NCBI RefSeq assembly: GCF_042648365.1
Contig: NZ_JBHRXI010000002.1
Coordinates: forward strand, 62,001 to 126,000
Source: Lutimaribacter_A marinistellae
GTDB taxonomy: Bacteria; Pseudomonadota; Alphaproteobacteria; Rhodobacterales; Rhodobacteraceae
DNA length: 64,000 nt
Direction of reading: 5' to 3'
Positions 1-8,952 of this stretch are shown here, one piece after another. Positions within the stretch are counted from its first letter, which is position 1; every line of letters begins with the position of its first letter. The notes beneath the pieces were generated by a model. The model worked only from the letters and a program-made list of their open reading frames with translations. It did not search any database and had not been told where the DNA came from. The translations under genes and the position numbers were made by a program.

Positions 1-152
1 AGGCACTCGACAGCCTGGCGCGTGCGGCAAACGGGTCGGAAAACGTGTACGAGCAGGTTGTCGACAGTGCCCTGAATGGTGTGACACATGGCGAAATCAT
101 TGCCTGCCTGCGCGGTGAACTGGGCTTTGGCCATCCGCAGATGGTGGCCTGA
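1..152 (+). CDS. Acyl-CoA mutase large subunit, C-terminal fragment (5' end outside window)
   Basis: The reading frame is open from base 3 and gives 49 residues before TGA. It ends in a Thr-His-Gly-Glu-Ile motif followed by a short Leu/Arg stretch, which resembles the end of the catalytic barrel subunit of methylmalonyl-CoA mutase-family enzymes. No cobalamin-binding domain (DxHxxG) follows, so this is probably the large subunit of a two-subunit enzyme such as 2-hydroxyisobutyryl-, isobutyryl- or pivalyl-CoA mutase, with the small B12 subunit elsewhere. The stop overlaps the start of meaB by one base (TGATG), which fits translational coupling. Substrate specificity cannot be judged because the active-site region lies outside the window. 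Confidence 0.6.
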   Translation, partial: ALDSLARAANGSENVYEQVVDSALNGVTHGEIIACLRGELGFGHPQMVA

Positions 153-1087
153 TGTCAGAGTCGAGCAGAATTAATGTCGAGCGGCTCGCGCAGAAGGTTG
201 CAGATGGCGACCTGATGGCCCTGGGCCGCGCTCTGACCCTGGTCGAAGTCGGGGAGGCAGATGGCAGGGCCCTTCTGAAACAGCTGGAAAACAGGTGTGG
301 TCAGGCGCGGATCATTGGCTTCACGGGCCCTCCGGGCGCGGGCAAGTCAACGTTGGTCGATGCGCTGATCCATGAATGGCGCAGCGCAGGGTTGCCCGTC
401 GCCGTCCTTGCCGTGGATCCCGTCAGCCCCGTCTCGGGCGGGGCGGTTCTCGGAGACCGCACGCGAATGGGGGCGCACACGCTGGATGATGGTGTTTTCA
501 TTCGCTCCGTTTCGGCCCGAGGACATCTTGGCGGACTGAGCGTGGCGGCCCACGACATGGCTTACGTCATGGATGCGGCGGGCTGGCCCTTGATCCTGAT
601 CGAAACTGTCGGGGCCGGGCAATCGGAAACGGAAATCGCGCAGGTGGCGGACCTGAGTGTCGTGATCTCGGCGCCGGGTTTGGGCGACGACTTGCAGGCG
701 ATCAAGGCGGGCATTCTGGAAATCGGCGATGTGCTGGTCGTGAACAAGGCGGACCGGGACGATGCCGATCAAACGGCCAAACACCTGGAAAGCATGCTTG
801 CACTGCGCTCGGAAAAGCACCGTAACGTGCCGGTCCTGCGGGTGTCGGCCTCGAACGGAACCGGTGTGTCCCAGCTTGCGGATACCCTCAACCGGCTTCT
901 CAGCGAGAGCACGTCCGACCGGCTGGCGAAACGCAAGGCGCACAAGCTGGCTATGACGGTTCAGATTCTTGCCAGCAGGATTTCGGCGGGCATTCCGGAG
1001 AAGGAACTCGCAGCCTTGGGGCAGGAAGAGTTCGACCGGATGATCAAGCAATCCCTCGCAGCACTCTCTGCGGAAATGGAGGACTAG
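152..1087 (+). CDS. meaB: MeaB/ArgK-family GTPase, chaperone of a B12-dependent acyl-CoA mutase
   Basis: MeaB-type G3E GTPases gate adenosylcobalamin loading and protect or rescue the cognate acyl-CoA mutase. The 311-residue protein has a P-loop (G59 to K65, then S66-T67), the SARGHLGGLS segment typical of MeaB, an ETVGAGQSE switch and an NKAD guanine-specificity motif. Length is normal for the family. It starts on the stop codon of the mutase fragment and is followed with no gap by an acyl-CoA dehydrogenase. It is therefore likely the dedicated chaperone of the upstream mutase rather than a housekeeping copy. The adenosyltransferase at 14399 would supply the cofactor. Confidence 0.93.
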   Translation: MSESSRINVERLAQKVADGDLMALGRALTLVEVGEADGRALLKQLENRCGQARIIGFTGPPGAGKSTLVDALIHEWRSAGLPVAVLAVDPVSPVSGGAVLGDRTRMGAHTLDDGVFIRSVSARGHLGGLSVAAHDMAYVMDAAGWPLILIETVGAGQSETEIAQVADLSVVISAPGLGDDLQAIKAGILEIGDVLVVNKADRDDADQTAKHLESMLALRSEKHRNVPVLRVSASNGTGVSQLADTLNRLLSESTSDRLAKRKAHKLAMTVQILASRISAGIPEKELAALGQEEFDRMIKQSLAALSAEMED

Positions 1088-2233
1088 ATGCCGTTCGAAA
1101 GTTCCTGGCAAACCGAAGATCACCTGCTGATCGAAGACACGATAAAACGGTTCTTCGCCGAGGAAATCGTTCCTAATGAACCTGAGTGGGAAAAGGCAGG
1201 GCAGGTTGACGAGTCCGTGTGGACCACTGCCGGTGCACTCGGGCTTCTCGGCGGAGGCATCCCCGAGGCGTTTGGTGGCCTGGGTATCGACGCTGGCATC
1301 GATGCGCTGATCTGTGCCGAACAGGGGCGCGTGAATGCTCTTGGGTGGGGCTTTGTCGTGCATACGATCGTCAAGAACTACATCGTCATGCAGGGCACGC
1401 CAGAGCAGAAGGCGAAATGGCTTCCCCAACTTGCATCCGGTCAAGCCATTCCCTCCATCGTTATGAGCGAACCGGGTGCCGGATCGGACCTGAAGGGCAT
1501 CCGGACGCGCGCCGTTCGAGATGGCGATGACCTTGTCATCGACGGGTCCAAGATATTCATCAGCAACGGTCAGACGTCGAACATGCTGATCGTCGTGGCG
1601 CGAACCGGGGACACCGGGTCTGCCAGGGACATTTCACTTGTGGTCGTGGAGCCCGAACAGGCCGATCAGGTCATCCGGGGGAGGAACCTCGACAAGATCG
1701 GGATGAAGGCGCAGGACACGTCGGAACTCCGGTTCGATGGCGTCCGTGTGCCAAAGGAAAACATCCTGGGCGGCGTGGAAGGCCGGGGGTTTGGTCAGCT
1801 GATGCAAGAGTTGCCGTGGGAACGGCTGATGATTGCCTACTGGTCCTTGGGGGCAATCGAGGGCGCGCTCGACCTGACCATAGACTACGTGAATGACCGC
1901 AAGGCGTTTGGCCGGCACGTCATGGATTTTCAGAACACGCGCTTTGTTCTTGCGAGATGCAAGATGAAGCTCGAGCTGACACGTGCCTATGTCGACAAGT
2001 GCATGGTGCAATATCTGGCCGGCGAACTGGACGCGGCGTCGGCGTCCATTGCCAAGCTCTGGGCAACCGAGGCCCAGGGCGAGGTGATCGACGCCTGTCT
2101 GCAACTTCACGGCGGCTACGGCTACATGAGCGAGTATCCGATCAGCCAATTCTACGCAAATGCCCGGGTACAGAGGATCTATGGAGGAACCTCTGAAATC
2201 ATGCTCGAGCTTATTTCGCGGTCGCTGGTTTAG
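1088..2233 (+). CDS. Acyl-CoA dehydrogenase (LCAD/IVD-type catalytic arrangement)
   Basis: This is a 381-residue FAD-dependent acyl-CoA dehydrogenase that would introduce the 2,3 double bond in an acyl-CoA and pass electrons to ETF. The start directly abuts the meaB stop. The C-terminal motif is YGGTSEIM, with Gly where medium-chain enzymes carry the catalytic Glu. An ELPWERL motif near residues 241-246 supplies a Glu (about E245) at the position used by long-chain and isovaleryl-CoA dehydrogenases. That points to a long-chain or branched-chain substrate preference, which is inference. The MSEPGAGSDL and GSKIFISNG segments are also typical of the family. Confidence 0.92.
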   Translation: MPFESSWQTEDHLLIEDTIKRFFAEEIVPNEPEWEKAGQVDESVWTTAGALGLLGGGIPEAFGGLGIDAGIDALICAEQGRVNALGWGFVVHTIVKNYIVMQGTPEQKAKWLPQLASGQAIPSIVMSEPGAGSDLKGIRTRAVRDGDDLVIDGSKIFISNGQTSNMLIVVARTGDTGSARDISLVVVEPEQADQVIRGRNLDKIGMKAQDTSELRFDGVRVPKENILGGVEGRGFGQLMQELPWERLMIAYWSLGAIEGALDLTIDYVNDRKAFGRHVMDFQNTRFVLARCKMKLELTRAYVDKCMVQYLAGELDAASASIAKLWATEAQGEVIDACLQLHGGYGYMSEYPISQFYANARVQRIYGGTSEIMLELISRSLV

Positions 2234-2286
2234 TGAAAGGCGGGTACAGCGCCCGGCCGTGACAGAGCGGGTGGCATAGGAAAAAA

Positions 2287-2327
2287 TTTTGGCCCTGAAC
2301 TCCTTTATAAAGGAGTGTTCGCCAAAA
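2287..2327. promoter_or_regulatory. Perfect 18-bp palindrome inside a larger inverted repeat, upstream of livH
   Basis: ACTCCTTTATAAAGGAGT at 2299-2316 is a perfect palindrome. It is flanked by a second pair of arms, TTTTGGC (2287-2293) and GCCAAAA (2321-2327), so transcribed RNA could form a long hairpin 22 bases before the livH start. The ACTCC/GGAGT half-sites also resemble MerR-family operators in form, and a MerR regulator gene lies at 8953. Whether it is an operator or an RNA element is not resolved. Confidence 0.5.
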
Positions 2328-2348
2328 TACGGGAGAGAGGGGGAGGAA

Positions 2349-3218
2349 ATGCTTTCACTGCAAGACAACATGACGTTGCTTTTGACAGGTCTCAGCCAGG
2401 GCTGCGCCTACGGGCTCATCGCCTTGGGCTTTGTCCTAATATACAAGGCAACCGAAGTGGTGAATTTCGCGCATGGCGAATTCATGATGTTGGGCGCATT
2501 CGCGGCCGTGACCTTTTCAAGCCTGTTTGGTTTCTGGATCGGACTGGTATGCGCGGCCCTCGCCGTCGGTGTGGTCGGGTATCTCTTGGATGCGGTCGTG
2601 ATGCGACGCATCATCGGGCAAAGCCAGGCCAGCGTTTTCATCCTGACGGTCGCGTTCGGTTTCATTTTCCGTTCCATCGCCGGGATGATCTGGGGCTGGG
2701 ATCTTTTGGCGCTGAACACGCCGTTCTCCGGTAGTCTCGATATCGCAAGCGTATCGGTGCGTGCGGACCGGTTGGCCATCATACTGGTCACGGCAATCAT
2801 GTGCGTGGGCCTCTACTTCTTCTTTGCACGCAGCCGTGTTGGCGTTGCCATGCAGGCGGCCAGCCAGAACCAGTTGGCGGCATATTACATGGCCATTCCG
2901 GTGAAGAAGCTTGTTTCGGTCGTCTGGGCCATCGGCGCGATCATCGCCGCGCTTGCAGGCATCTTCAACGCCCCTTTTACCCAGGTCGATACGCAGATCG
3001 GTGCCCTTGGCCTCAAGGCGCTGGCAGGAGCGGTGATCGGCGGTTTCGGGTCCATTCCCGGTGCGCTTCTGGGATGCCTTCTGATCGGCGTCGCGGAGCC
3101 GTTTGCCGACTACTTCCTGCCCGCCATCAAGGGGGTGTCCGCTTACATCCTGATGCTCGCCGTTCTCTTCATCAAGCCCGAGGGTCTGATCGTACAGACC
3201 TTCCAGAAAAAGGTTTAA
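2349..3218 (+). CDS. livH: HAAT-family ABC transporter inner-membrane permease (LivH type)
   Basis: This hydrophobic protein of 289 residues is one of two permeases of a branched-chain amino acid/amide-type importer. The chosen ATG lies just after a strong purine-rich ribosome site (GGGGGAGGAA). A TTG at 2289 would add 20 residues from inside the palindromic leader and is less likely. The NFAHGEFMMLGAF segment and the A-S-Q-N-QLAAYYMAIPVKK cytoplasmic loop are characteristic of LivH. Genes livM, livG and livF follow with overlaps. In this setting the ligand is probably a carboxylic or aromatic acid or amide rather than leucine, which is inferred from the acyl-CoA genes around it. Confidence 0.92.
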   Translation: MLSLQDNMTLLLTGLSQGCAYGLIALGFVLIYKATEVVNFAHGEFMMLGAFAAVTFSSLFGFWIGLVCAALAVGVVGYLLDAVVMRRIIGQSQASVFILTVAFGFIFRSIAGMIWGWDLLALNTPFSGSLDIASVSVRADRLAIILVTAIMCVGLYFFFARSRVGVAMQAASQNQLAAYYMAIPVKKLVSVVWAIGAIIAALAGIFNAPFTQVDTQIGALGLKALAGAVIGGFGSIPGALLGCLLIGVAEPFADYFLPAIKGVSAYILMLAVLFIKPEGLIVQTFQKKV

Positions 3219-3221
3219 GCC

Positions 3222-4298
3222 ATGCAGGTTTTGTTCAAAACCAGCTACGATCAGGACATTGATCACCTGCCCAAGCGTGGCGAAAAGATCAGGGTTTTCG
3301 CCGCTCTTATCGCCGTGGTCGTCCTGCCGCTATTGGTTGATCCGTTCTACCTGACCGAAATCGGCCTGCTTTTTGCGTATGTCGTTGCAGGCATCGGCCT
3401 GATGCTCCTCGTCGGGTTTACAGGGCAGGTAAGCTTTGGCCACTCGGCTTTCCTCGGGATAGGCGCCTACGCGCATACCGTGTTCCTGACCCTTGGTGTG
3501 CCGTTCCTGCCGTCGGTTGTCCTTACGGTTCTTCTATCCGGCATCGCGGGGCTGATCCTTGGCCGCTCGGCTTCCAAGATGCACGGCTTCTACCTTGCGA
3601 TCGCGACGCTGGTCTTTGCGGTTCTGGTCGAAACTCTGATCGGTGAATGGGAACATGTTACCGGCGGGCATGCGGGAATTGCCGTGCCTGACATCAAGAT
3701 CTTCGGGATCTACCTGACTGAACCGATCCACCAGTATTACCTGGACCTCATCTTCACCCTGATTGTGCTGGTCGCGGCGGCGAACCTGCTTCGGGCGCCG
3801 ACCGGACGCGCGTTTCAGGCCATACGCGACTCCGAATTGTCGGCCAGGGGCCTGGGTGTCGATATCGCGTGGTACAAGATCAAGGCATTCGGCCTGAGCG
3901 CGGCAATCACCGGGCTGGCAGGCGTGCTGATGGCCCATCACCTGTACTTCCTGTCTCCCGAGACGTTCGGCATATCGGAATCTTTGCGGCTGCTTTTGAT
4001 GGTGGTCGTGGGCGGTGTCGGAACGCTGTTGGGCGCCATTCTGGGAGCGGTCTTTATCACCGCGCTGCCCTTCGGGATCAGCATCCTGCGCAGCATGCTA
4101 CCCGACAGCATCGCGAACCAGGCCGGGCTGGAGCCGCTGCTCTTCGGGATCGTGATCGTGCTGGTGCTTATCTACGAACCCGAAGGGATGGCAGGCCGCT
4201 GGCACAAGTTCCGCCTCTTCCTCGAAACCTTCCCCTACTACAAGCGCGCCAGCTTCGTTCGTCAGAAGAGTTATCTCAAGACGGAGCGGATGCGATGA
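3222..4298 (+). CDS. livM: HAAT-family ABC transporter permease (LivM type)
   Basis: This 358-residue membrane protein is the second permease of the importer. It carries the family GFTGQVSFGHSAFLGIGAY segment near residues 65-83 and many hydrophobic helices (about ten). It starts three bases after livH. Its TGA overlaps the livG ATG (ATGA), so the four transport genes are clearly one translationally coupled unit. The tail after the last helix is basic and somewhat longer than usual. Confidence 0.92.
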   Translation: MQVLFKTSYDQDIDHLPKRGEKIRVFAALIAVVVLPLLVDPFYLTEIGLLFAYVVAGIGLMLLVGFTGQVSFGHSAFLGIGAYAHTVFLTLGVPFLPSVVLTVLLSGIAGLILGRSASKMHGFYLAIATLVFAVLVETLIGEWEHVTGGHAGIAVPDIKIFGIYLTEPIHQYYLDLIFTLIVLVAAANLLRAPTGRAFQAIRDSELSARGLGVDIAWYKIKAFGLSAAITGLAGVLMAHHLYFLSPETFGISESLRLLLMVVVGGVGTLLGAILGAVFITALPFGISILRSMLPDSIANQAGLEPLLFGIVIVLVLIYEPEGMAGRWHKFRLFLETFPYYKRASFVRQKSYLKTERMR

Positions 4299-5062
4299 AC
4301 CAGCTGCATGTCGAAAACCTGTCGGTTGAATTCGGCGGGGTGAAGGCAGTCGATGACGTGTCCTTCATGGTCGAGCCGGGCGAGATCTTTGCCGTCATCG
4401 GACCGAACGGAGCAGGCAAATCGACGATTTTCAACCTGCTCAGCCGGATCTATCGTCCCTCGACGGGTAAGGTGGCATACGGTGCGCATGACCTGCTTGC
4501 CGCCGACCCGCACCGGATAGTCGATTTCGGGATCGCCCGGACGTTCCAGAACATCGAACTGTTTGAAAACGCAACCGTTTTGCAGAACCTGCTGATCGGA
4601 CGCCACCGCCACACGCGCCCCAACTTGGTCCGCGAAATGCTGTTCTCTCGCAAGATGCGGGCCGAGGAACGCGAACACAGGCTGGCGGTCGAGGGGATCA
4701 TCGACCTTTTGGACATGTCGCATATCCGCGACGAGCGCATCAGCGACCTACCCTATGGCGCGCGCAAGAACGTCGAAATCGCGCGGGCCCTGTGTTCCGA
4801 GCCGTCGCTATTGCTGCTGGACGAACCTGCCTCGGGGCTCAACAGCGAAGAAACGGACGATCTCGCCTTCTGGCTCGAGGACATCCGCGATGATCTGGGG
4901 ATCACCCTGATGATGGTCGAACACGACATGTCGCTGGTCAATCGAATGGCAGACCGTGTGCTCGCGTTGAACAACGGGGCAACGCTGGCACTGGGGACGC
5001 CGGCCGAAGTGCAAGCCGACCCGAAAGTGCAATCTGCTTACCTGGGAGGCACCTATGACTGA
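4295..5062 (+). CDS. livG: HAAT-family ABC transporter ATPase (LivG type)
   Basis: This 255-residue cytoplasmic ATPase energises the LivHM permease. Walker A is GPNGAGKST (residues 36-44) and Walker B is LLLLDEPASGLN. The signature region is degenerate (LPYGARKNVEIARAL rather than LSxGQ). That is common in LivG homologues, which usually read LPYGxQRRLEIARAL. The ATG overlaps the livM stop, and the open frame extends far upstream only by chance. Confidence 0.92.
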   Translation: MNQLHVENLSVEFGGVKAVDDVSFMVEPGEIFAVIGPNGAGKSTIFNLLSRIYRPSTGKVAYGAHDLLAADPHRIVDFGIARTFQNIELFENATVLQNLLIGRHRHTRPNLVREMLFSRKMRAEEREHRLAVEGIIDLLDMSHIRDERISDLPYGARKNVEIARALCSEPSLLLLDEPASGLNSEETDDLAFWLEDIRDDLGITLMMVEHDMSLVNRMADRVLALNNGATLALGTPAEVQADPKVQSAYLGGTYD

Positions 5063-5828
5063 CCCGTTGCTCGCGGTGCAAAACCTCGAAACCTATTACG
5101 GACCTATCATGGCGATCCGCGGTGTCAGCCTGACCGTGGAGCCGGGCGAAACGGTGGCCGTATTGGGCGCCAACGGCGCGGGGAAAACCACGCTGATGAA
5201 ATCCATCTCCGGCGCACTTGACACCCGCAAGGGCAAGGTCCTGCTGGATGGCAATGAAATCCAGGGGCGCGACCCCGACTGGGTGGCGGCCCTTGGGGTC
5301 GCGCATGTGCCCGAAGGCCGCGAAGTCTTTCCGTTCCTTTCGGTCAGGGAAAACCTGATGCTGGGCGCGTACAAGCGCCGGGATCGTTCCGAGGTCGCAA
5401 GGGATCTCGACGAGGTCTACGGCTATTTCCCGATCTTGAAAACCTTCGAAAGCAAGATGGCCGGGTATCTCTCGGGAGGCCAGCAACAGATGCTGGCGAT
5501 CGGTCGCGGTTACATGTCCCGTCCGCGTTTGATGATCCTCGACGAACCCAGTCTCGGACTGTCACCGAAACTGGTGGAGGAGATCTTCGCGATCATCCGG
5601 AAACTGAACGAGGAAGAAGGCCTCACCATCCTCGTGGTCGAGCAGAACGCCAACGTGGCGCTGCAAGTGTCCCACCGCGCCTACGTGATGGAGGTTGGTG
5701 GCGTCGTGATGGACGGCCCTTCGAAAGAGCTCATGGAAAGCAAGGACATACAAGAGTTCTACCTCGGCCAGAAGGAAGAAGGCGCACGTGAAAACCGGCG
5801 CTGGAAAAAGCAGAAGACTTGGAGGTGA
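5055..5828 (+). CDS. livF: HAAT-family ABC transporter ATPase (LivF type)
   Basis: This is the second ATPase of the importer, 257 residues. Walker A is GANGAGKTT (38-46), the signature is LSGGQQQML and Walker B is LMILDEPSLGLSP. It overlaps the livG end by eight bases. About 17 charged residues follow the usual LivF end (after the YLGQKEE segment), and they run over the purine-rich ribosome site of the next gene. The extra tail may simply reflect that overlap. Confidence 0.92.
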   Translation: MTDPLLAVQNLETYYGPIMAIRGVSLTVEPGETVAVLGANGAGKTTLMKSISGALDTRKGKVLLDGNEIQGRDPDWVAALGVAHVPEGREVFPFLSVRENLMLGAYKRRDRSEVARDLDEVYGYFPILKTFESKMAGYLSGGQQQMLAIGRGYMSRPRLMILDEPSLGLSPKLVEEIFAIIRKLNEEEGLTILVVEQNANVALQVSHRAYVMEVGGVVMDGPSKELMESKDIQEFYLGQKEEGARENRRWKKQKTWR

Positions 5829-5835
5829 GGGCATA

Positions 5836-7695
5836 ATGAACCAGGTTTCACGCATAGAAAGCCAGCCCTTCGAGCCGGTGATCCACAAGATCGATGGCTG
5901 CGACACGATCCCGAAGCTGTTCCTCGAAAAGGTGAAACAACGCGGCGACCGGATCGCCATGCGCGAAAAGGACTTTGGTCTGTGGCAGACCTTTTCATGG
6001 AACGATTTTCACGACCGCGCCATGCGGATCGCACACGGTCTTTTGAAGCTCGGCCTGCAAAAGGGCGACGTCGTGTCGATCCTGTCGGACGACTGCAAGG
6101 AATGGGTTTGGGCCGACATGGGGATCATGCTGGCCGGCGGCACCGTCAACGGCATCTACCCGACCTACCAGCCGGACCAGCTGGGCTATGTGCTCAACGA
6201 CAGCAGGACGCGGTTCCTGTTCGTCGAAAACGAAGAGCAGCTTGACAAGTATATCACCGTGCGCAGCGAGGTGCCGGAGGTCGAGGCCGTTTATTTCTTT
6301 GATGACAAGGGGCTGCGCACGTTTCGTGACGACCGGATCCAACCGATCGAGCACCTGTACGAAGAGGGTAAGCTGGCTTGGGGCGCCAATGAGGCGCTGG
6401 TCGAAGAGATCGCGGCACGGTCCGACCCGGAAGACCTGGCCATCCTGTGCTACACTTCCGGGACGACCGGAAAGCCGAAGGGTGCGATGATCCCGCAGCG
6501 CGCCCTGATCTATCAGATGACGTTGGCGCCGGAGTATTTCAAAGTCACGCAAGACGATGAACTCCTCACCTACTTGCCATTGTGTCATGTGGCGGAGCGG
6601 GTTTTTTCCTTATGCATGCACCAGGCGACAGGTGCGGTCATCAATTTCGCCGAGTCTCCGGAATCCGTTCCCAAGAACCTGCAAGAGCTTTCTCCGACGG
6701 TTATTTTCGGTGTGCCCCGGATCTGGGAAAAGTCCTACTCGCGGATCAACACGTTGATGAGCGAGGCGACATGGATCGGTCGCAAGACCTATCAGGCCGC
6801 GATGAGCGTCGGCATGCGTCGGGCCGAGAAACTGATTGCCGGGCGTGATCTGTCTTTTTGGGACAAGGTGGCGTTTGCCGCGGTGGACCGGCTGGTCTTT
6901 CACAACATCAAGCAGCTGATCGGTTTGGACCGTGCGACATTCCTGGCGTCGGGCGCAGCGCCCATCTCGGAAAGCCTGCTCAAATGGTATCTGAGCTTGG
7001 GTCTTTCGATCACCGAAGCGTACGGCCAGACCGAAACCAGCGGATTGGCGACCTTGACCCGCGCGGGGCAATACAAGCCCGGGAGCGTGGGCCCCGCCGT
7101 CCCCGGTTCCGAAGTGCGGCTGGCGGATAACGGCGAAATCCTGATCCGTACCGACGGTGCGTTCAAAGGCTACCTCAACCAGCCCGAGAAATCCGCCGAG
7201 ACGATCGTGAACGGGTGGATTCACACGGGCGATGTCGGCCATCTCGACGAAGACGGCAACCTGAGCATTACGGACCGCATCAAGGACATCATCATCACCG
7301 CTGGCGGCAAGAACATCACGCCAAGCCAGATCGAAAACGAGCTCAAGTTTTCGCCGTACATCTCCGACAGCGTCGTGATTGGCGACAGGCGGAAATACCT
7401 GACGGTGCTGATCATGATCGACAAGGAAAATGTCGAGCACTACGCGCAGACCAACGCGATCCCGTTCACGGACTACCGCTCGCTTTGTGCGCGTCCCGAA
7501 GTGGTCGAACTGATCCGGGCCGAGATCGAAGCCGTGAACCGGAATTTCTCGCCCGTCGAACAGCTCAAGAAATTCCGGCTGATCGACGTGTTGCTGACCG
7601 CCGAGGACGAAGAGCTCACACCGACGATGAAGCTGAAACGCAGCTTCGTCAGCGAGAAGTACAGCGCACTCATCAACGACATGTACAGCGCTTAA
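5836..7695 (+). CDS. AMP-forming acyl-CoA ligase (long-chain-fatty-acid-CoA ligase family)
   Basis: The 619-residue enzyme would activate a carboxylic acid to its CoA thioester with ATP. The P-loop-like motif SGTTGKPKG sits at residues 208-216, with YGQTETSG and TGDVGHLDEDG (A5 and A7 regions) downstream, and the C-terminal swivel domain ends near a KRS segment. The ATG at 5836 follows GGAGGTGAGGG, so the GTG at 5788 is rejected as start. It is inserted between livF and the binding-protein gene. This suggests that the imported substrate is activated directly by this enzyme. Size and sequence style match the FadD15/long-chain subgroup used for bulky acids. Confidence 0.9.
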   Translation: MNQVSRIESQPFEPVIHKIDGCDTIPKLFLEKVKQRGDRIAMREKDFGLWQTFSWNDFHDRAMRIAHGLLKLGLQKGDVVSILSDDCKEWVWADMGIMLAGGTVNGIYPTYQPDQLGYVLNDSRTRFLFVENEEQLDKYITVRSEVPEVEAVYFFDDKGLRTFRDDRIQPIEHLYEEGKLAWGANEALVEEIAARSDPEDLAILCYTSGTTGKPKGAMIPQRALIYQMTLAPEYFKVTQDDELLTYLPLCHVAERVFSLCMHQATGAVINFAESPESVPKNLQELSPTVIFGVPRIWEKSYSRINTLMSEATWIGRKTYQAAMSVGMRRAEKLIAGRDLSFWDKVAFAAVDRLVFHNIKQLIGLDRATFLASGAAPISESLLKWYLSLGLSITEAYGQTETSGLATLTRAGQYKPGSVGPAVPGSEVRLADNGEILIRTDGAFKGYLNQPEKSAETIVNGWIHTGDVGHLDEDGNLSITDRIKDIIITAGGKNITPSQIENELKFSPYISDSVVIGDRRKYLTVLIMIDKENVEHYAQTNAIPFTDYRSLCARPEVVELIRAEIEAVNRNFSPVEQLKKFRLIDVLLTAEDEELTPTMKLKRSFVSEKYSALINDMYSA

Positions 7696-7734
7696 CCCCG
7701 CGGCCAGTAAGCCGCTCCATTCCGGGAGGAAGAA

Positions 7735-8901
7735 ATGAAATTGAACACACTATTGACGGCTGCCTTCGCGCTGAGCCTGGGTAGCGCGGTATTGGCCGAG
7801 CCGCGGGGGGTCACGGATGACGAGATCCGGATCGGCTCCTACTCGGATTTGTCGGGTCCGGTCGCGGTCTGGGGGGTTCCCGCAACCAACGCGCAGCGCA
7901 TGCGCTACGAAGAGGCAAACGAAGCGGGCGGCATTCATGGTCGAAAGATCACTTTCCTGGTCGAAGACATGCAGTACCAGGTGCCACTGGCCGTTCGCGC
8001 CGCGAACCGCCTACTCAACCGTGACAAGGTGTTTCTGATGGTGGGCAACCTCGGTACGCCACACAACAACGCCACGATGCCCAAGCAGTTGGACGCCGGG
8101 GTTCCGAACCTCTTTCCGTTGACGGCGGCGATCTCGATGTTCGACCCTGCGCACCCCCTGACGATGGGATATCTGACCAGCTATCGCGATCAGGCCGTGG
8201 GCGGGATGCGCTATCTCGTCGAAAAGACCGGAAAGAAACGCGTCTGCCTTCAGACCCAGGCCACGGATTACGGCAAGGAGGTCGAGGATGGGTTCAACAA
8301 GGCGGTCGATGAAATGGGGCTCGAGGTAACTTCCGTCGGAAGCCACAAAACCTCGGAAACCGAGTTCACCGGCGCGGTGACGAGCCTCAAGAATTCTGGC
8401 TGCGAAATCCTTGTCCTTGGCACGTTCGTGCGCGACACGATGCAGATTTATTCGGCGGTACGTGAAGCCGGCTGGGACATTCCCGTCCTCGCCAACATGG
8501 TGCCCCTGATCCCGCTGACGGCCCAAACCGAAGGGATGAATGGCCTTTACGTGGTCGCGCCTTTCGCTCTGCCCGATTTCAAGGATGCCGCTGATAGCAA
8601 CCCCGAGGCATATGCCTGGTTCAACAAGTATGTCGAAACCTATGGGCAGGAACCGAACCCGCAGGCCTATATCGGCTATGTCATTGCGGACCTGACCGTC
8701 ACCGCGATGGAAGCGGCAGGCAAGGACCTGACAGCCGAGGGCGTCATGGAGGCCATCGAAGGTATCTCGGGCTATCAGGATATCTTTGGCGGGCCGACCG
8801 TGTCCTACAGCAAGACCAAGCGCAGCGGAATGGACTCTCTGGTGCTGTCACAGGTGCAAGATGGCGCTTGGGTCGTTATACAGGAAGAACTTCCTTATTA
8901 A
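7735..8901 (+). CDS. HAAT-family ABC transporter periplasmic substrate-binding protein
   Basis: This 388-residue periplasmic-binding protein of the leucine/amide type (Peripla_BP_6) begins with a signal peptide, MKLNTLLTAAFALSLGSAVLAE. The mature start, GVTDDEIRIGSYSDLSGP, is the standard opening of the family. A strong GGGAGGAAG ribosome site precedes the ATG. It completes the importer made by livHMGF. Ligand identity cannot be read from sequence. Related proteins in aromatic and branched-acid clusters bind carboxylates. Confidence 0.92.
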   Translation: MKLNTLLTAAFALSLGSAVLAEPRGVTDDEIRIGSYSDLSGPVAVWGVPATNAQRMRYEEANEAGGIHGRKITFLVEDMQYQVPLAVRAANRLLNRDKVFLMVGNLGTPHNNATMPKQLDAGVPNLFPLTAAISMFDPAHPLTMGYLTSYRDQAVGGMRYLVEKTGKKRVCLQTQATDYGKEVEDGFNKAVDEMGLEVTSVGSHKTSETEFTGAVTSLKNSGCEILVLGTFVRDTMQIYSAVREAGWDIPVLANMVPLIPLTAQTEGMNGLYVVAPFALPDFKDAADSNPEAYAWFNKYVETYGQEPNPQAYIGYVIADLTVTAMEAAGKDLTAEGVMEAIEGISGYQDIFGGPTVSYSKTKRSGMDSLVLSQVQDGAWVVIQEELPY

Positions 8902-8952
8902 AATTTGGAGCACCCGAAACCCATCGGGCGCTGCCGAACCTCGGAGAAACCA

